Below are positions 36,493 to 38,788 of a stretch of 38,788 bases of DNA, one piece after another. Position numbers and translations under genes: made by a program. Every line of letters begins with the position of its first letter. Position 1 is the stretch's first letter. The notes under the pieces were generated by a model, which saw only the letters and a program-made list of their open reading frames with translations, was not told the origin of the DNA and ran no database searches. Origin of the DNA: Pseudomonadota bacterium (GTDB taxonomy: Bacteria > Pseudomonadota > Gammaproteobacteria > Burkholderiales > Burkholderiaceae_C). The stretch is from assembly GCA_021808525.1 (NCBI GenBank), contig JAKBBK010000025.1, positions 1 to 38,788 on the forward strand, in the 5' to 3' direction.

Positions 36493-37053
36493 ATGTCCAG
36501 ACCCCGCTCCTTCGATTCGCAAGCCGTCGTGGATGCCGCGATGCAGGCGTTCTGGATCGGCGGGGTTGGCAGCACCAGCGTGGATGATCTGTTGAAGGCC
36601 ACGGGCTTGTCGCGCTCGTCCCTGTACAACAGCTTCGGCAACCGCGAAGGTCTGGTGCAGGCGGCCACCGAGCGCTACGCGCAGCAGCAGTCGGCAGCCA
36701 TCCAGCGCCTGTTCCAGGGCCGCTCGCTGGAGCACGCGCTGAGCGCGCTGCTGATGGAGGCCGCGACGGCCAATTACGACGGTCGCGGCTGTCTGCTGGT
36801 GAACGCGGTGGCAGAACTGCACGAGACCTGTGGCCAGGGGCTCGACGCCGTGCGCAAGGCATTGGCGCAGGTGGCCGAGACCCTGGAGAGCGCGATACGC
36901 AGCGCCGCGCCGCAACGCAACGACTGCGCGCAGTTGTGCGTGGCGACGATGGCGGCCATCGCCGGGCTGCGCACGCTGCAGCGCGCCGAGCTGCCGCTGG
37001 CGCTGCGCCAGCAGGCGGCGCAGCGCCTGGCGCAGGGTCTGCTCGGGAGTTGA
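36493..37053 (+). CDS. TetR/AcrR-family transcriptional regulator
   Basis: The 186-residue protein has an N-terminal helix-turn-helix (about 9-55, with STSVDDLLKATGLSRSSLYNSFGNREGL) and a helical ligand-binding/dimerisation part. The segment GRGCLLVN places Cys100 where redox-sensing relatives such as NemR have a reactive cysteine; Cys113, Cys145 and Cys149 are also present. This hints at electrophile or oxidant sensing but is an inference. It is embedded among thiol-redox genes and is flanked by candidate operators at 36459-36474 and 37071-37086, so it is the likely local repressor. ATG 36493 gives a normal N-terminus. Confidence 0.93.
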   Translation: MSRPRSFDSQAVVDAAMQAFWIGGVGSTSVDDLLKATGLSRSSLYNSFGNREGLVQAATERYAQQQSAAIQRLFQGRSLEHALSALLMEAATANYDGRGCLLVNAVAELHETCGQGLDAVRKALAQVAETLESAIRSAAPQRNDCAQLCVATMAAIAGLRTLQRAELPLALRQQAAQRLAQGLLGS

Positions 37054-37070
37054 AATTTTTTTGTCCATTC

Positions 37071-37086
37071 TGGACCGGTCATTCCA
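37071..37086 (+). promoter_or_regulatory. Candidate TetR operator and promoter of the AhpD-like gene
   Basis: TGGACCGGTCATTCCA is an imperfect 16-bp palindrome 57 bases before the AhpD-like ATG. A TTGTCC at 37061-37066, 16-17 bases before TCCATT/CCATTT, could be the -35 of a weak promoter that the palindrome overlaps. It matches the two other candidate sites in the outer T-G and T-C-x-A positions and the central TCA. Confidence 0.5.
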
Positions 37087-37143
37087 TTTGCGCATCTTGC
37101 GCGCGCCCGCGCCCCACGGCGCATCACTCTGAAGGAGAAGTTC

Positions 37144-37722
37144 ATGAGCTCAGCCATCGCCCGTCTCGATCTGCCCGCGCAGACTCCCGCATCCACCAGC
37201 GGCAAGGCCCGCGACATGCTGGAGACCTCGCAGCGCAACCTCGGCTTCGTACCCAACATGTACGCCAACATGGCGAACTCGCCCGGCCTGCTGCAGACCT
37301 ACCTGCTGGGCTACGAGCTGTTCCGCAACGAGGGCGGCTTCAGCCCGGTCGAACAGGAAGTCGTGTTCCTGGCCATCAGCCGCTACAACGGCTGCACCTA
37401 CTGCACCGCCGCCCACAGCATGATCGCCGACAAGATGTCGGGCGTCCCCGCCGACGTGCTGGCCGCGCTGCGCGACGGCAAGCCGCTGACCGACGCCAAG
37501 CTGCAGGCGCTTGCGACCTTCTCCACGATCATGGTGGACAGCCGCGGCACGCCCACCCCCGAGCAGCTTGCCGCCTTCAAGGCCGCCGGCTACAACGACC
37601 GCCACGCCCTCGAGATCGTTCTGGCGATCGCTGTGAAGACCCTGAGCAACTACACCAACCACCTGTTCCACACCCAGACCGACGCCGCGTTCCAGAGCTA
37701 CGCCTGGCAACCGCAGGCCTGA
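37144..37722 (+). CDS. AhpD-like carboxymuconolactone decarboxylase-family protein
   Basis: The 192-residue helical protein carries the AhpD catalytic signature GCTYCTAAHS: Cys84, Cys87 and His91, with the upstream acidic residues in FSPVEQEVV (about 67-74) that form the proton relay. AhpD-type proteins reduce hydroperoxides or recycle peroxiredoxins; related ones are true decarboxylases but lack this full set. There is no signal peptide. A strong ribosome site (AAGGAG) precedes ATG 37144. It is downstream of tetR with its own candidate promoter and operator, and is followed by a glutaredoxin gene 79 bases later. Confidence 0.92.
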   Translation: MSSAIARLDLPAQTPASTSGKARDMLETSQRNLGFVPNMYANMANSPGLLQTYLLGYELFRNEGGFSPVEQEVVFLAISRYNGCTYCTAAHSMIADKMSGVPADVLAALRDGKPLTDAKLQALATFSTIMVDSRGTPTPEQLAAFKAAGYNDRHALEIVLAIAVKTLSNYTNHLFHTQTDAAFQSYAWQPQA

Positions 37723-37801
37723 GTCCGCCTGCCGTCGGGGGGCCGCGAAGCCTTGGCTCCCTGCCCCCGTCGATCTTCCTCCATCCCGTCCGAAGTCCGC
37801 G

Positions 37802-38059
37802 ATGCCCGCCGTTCGCATGTACACCACCGCCGTCTGCCCCTACTGCCTGCGCGCCAAGGCCCTTCTGCGCCAGCGCGGAGTCGAGCACATCGAGGAAATC
37901 CTCATCGATGCCGACGCCGCGGCAGCCGCCGACATGGGGCTGCGCGCCGGGCGGCGCACGGTGCCCCGGATTTTCATCGGAGAACGGCATGTCGGCGGAG
38001 GCGACGAGCTCTATGCACTGGACGCCTCAGGCGGACTGCGCGGCCTGCTTGATGCCTGA
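37802..38059 (+). CDS. Glutaredoxin (GrxC-like)
   Basis: The 85-residue protein is a single glutaredoxin fold with the dithiol site CPYC (residues 12-15), TVPRIFIGERHVGGGDEL containing the cis-Pro and GGxDE glutathione-binding segments. This is the glutaredoxin 3 pattern. It would reduce protein disulfides or glutathione mixed disulfides in the cytoplasm. The start at 37802 gives the exact family N-terminus (VRMYTTAVCPYC), although no strong ribosome site is visible. It is probably co-transcribed with the AhpD-like gene and completes the redox cluster. Confidence 0.93.
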   Translation: MPAVRMYTTAVCPYCLRAKALLRQRGVEHIEEILIDADAAAAADMGLRAGRRTVPRIFIGERHVGGGDELYALDASGGLRGLLDA

Positions 38060-38433
38060 GCGGCCGCTCGCGCCTGCCCGGCTATAGAGCGCTGGGCTTC
38101 AGCACGCGGTGGAAAGACGGGCTGCAGCGATAGCCAACCGAGACCAAGCCTCTGCGGGCTGCGCATCTTGACGGACTGCCTTCTGTGACCCTGCGATAGG
38201 CGGTGGTCGAAGCCGTGAAGGCGATCCCGGCGGGCAAGGATCCCGCCTGGGACGGGGTGAGCGAGCATGAGTGCCCGGCCACGGCGGCCGAGCCCGGCGC
38301 AAACGCCCCCTGAACGCCGGGCTGACCTCCGTTCAACACCCCACGGGCCAGAATAGGGCGGCGCTGCGATGAACCCGACCCGCGGGATCGCCATCCGCGC
38401 GAGATCCCCCATCGCCCCGATTCCGGTATCCAG
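38060..38433. other. Intergenic region after the glutaredoxin gene
   Basis: No gene is firmly supported in these 374 bases. A short rightward frame (about 38199-38312) would end in SEHECPATAAEPGANAP and could be the tail of a decayed gene, but it matches no family I know. There is no clear terminator hairpin with a T-tract after the glutaredoxin gene. The promoter of the last gene should lie in the right half, but no convincing -35/-10 pair was seen. Confidence 0.4.
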
Positions 38434-38788
38434 GTGCCCCCCTCGAAGTCCGCGCGAAGCGCGACACGTGAACGAGGTCTGCTGCTGCTCCTCGCGGGGC
38501 TGTTCCTGCTGGAGAAATGGGTCTGCTCCTGGTGGTTCATCGGGGGCACGTCCACGCTGCAGGACTTGCAGTTCGGCTTCGGAGCCTACGTGCAATCCCT
38601 GCTCGCGCACGGCAATTTCGCCGCCTGCGTGGGCGCGCGCTGCAACCACGCCAGCCGCATGCCGGTGATCAAGCACGCATCCATGATCAGCTACGAGGAG
38701 GGCTTCATCCTGGAACCCCTGCTGGTCTGGATGGCCTGTGTCGTGATCTCGGCGCAACTTCTGGGCTCGCGCGCCCCGGCCGAGGCGG
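38434..38788 (+). CDS. Hypothetical membrane protein, 5' part (partial)
   Basis: An open frame from GTG 38434 runs off the right end without a stop. It encodes a short basic start (SKSARSATRERG), a hydrophobic helix (LLLLLAGLFLLEKWVCSWWF), a polar segment with FGFGAYVQSLLAHGNFAACV and SRMPVIKHASM, and a second hydrophobic stretch (EPLLVWMACVVISAQLL). The loop resembles the first periplasmic loop of some integral-membrane (GT-C-type) glycosyltransferases, but that is a weak impression and the family is not recognised. The start is uncertain because no ribosome site is visible. Confidence 0.5.
   Translation, partial: MPPSKSARSATRERGLLLLLAGLFLLEKWVCSWWFIGGTSTLQDLQFGFGAYVQSLLAHGNFAACVGARCNHASRMPVIKHASMISYEEGFILEPLLVWMACVVISAQLLGSRAPAEA

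Noticed and set aside
38011-38757. A 248-codon minus-strand frame at the right end
   Set aside because: Low-complexity Arg/Gly/Ala sequence, overlaps the end of the glutaredoxin gene, and the plus strand has a more protein-like open frame from 38434.

Overview
The window is a high-GC stretch of a betaproteobacterial chromosome, most likely Burkholderiales. The evidence is the family types and the gene neighbourhoods (rarA-lolA-ftsK beside a Crp/Fnr gene and trxB; orn next to an Ste24-type protease and rsgA; hda-HAD-pcnB-folK; rpsP-rimM-trmD-rplS). I do not assign a genus. Because GC is so high, very long non-coding open frames lie opposite or across real genes and were left out.

Positions 1-31632 are dense housekeeping chromosome. 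In order they hold: the start of a livH-type permease; rarA, lolA and ftsK on the minus strand with a Crp/Fnr regulator divergent from trxB; orn, an M48 protease and rsgA; the arginine genes argD-argF; a two-gene signalling unit (an RsbQ-type hydrolase overlapping a PAS-GGDEF-EAL protein); rpsT; murJ and a small TraR/DksA zinc-finger protein; purM; an AI-2E-type exporter, hda, a HAD phosphatase, pcnB and folK; the ribosomal operon rpsP-rimM-trmD-rplS; a CoA-type Nudix hydrolase with a CobD/CbiB-like membrane protein; htpG with a textbook sigma-32 promoter; tatD; and tRNA-Ser(GCU).

Right of the tRNA gene the character changes. Positions 31893-33050 hold a decayed group II intron whose reverse transcriptase has lost its catalytic core, and a 13-bp perfect hairpin lies just upstream of it. 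Positions 33109-38059 hold a compact redox and detoxification locus. A leftward operon with 4-nt overlaps encodes a peroxiredoxin-like protein, an L-2-haloacid dehalogenase and an MFS transporter. Rightward genes encode a DsbA-family oxidoreductase, a TetR regulator, an AhpD-like protein and a glutaredoxin. Three related 16-bp imperfect palindromes lie in front of the three transcription units, and one fills the 17-bp spacer of a recognisable promoter. This suggests one TetR-controlled thiol/electrophile-stress regulon.

The two observations most worth following are this candidate TetR regulon and the RsbQ hydrolase/PAS-GGDEF-EAL pair, which looks like a bipartite sensor wired to cyclic-di-GMP degradation. 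The window ends inside an unrecognised membrane protein gene.
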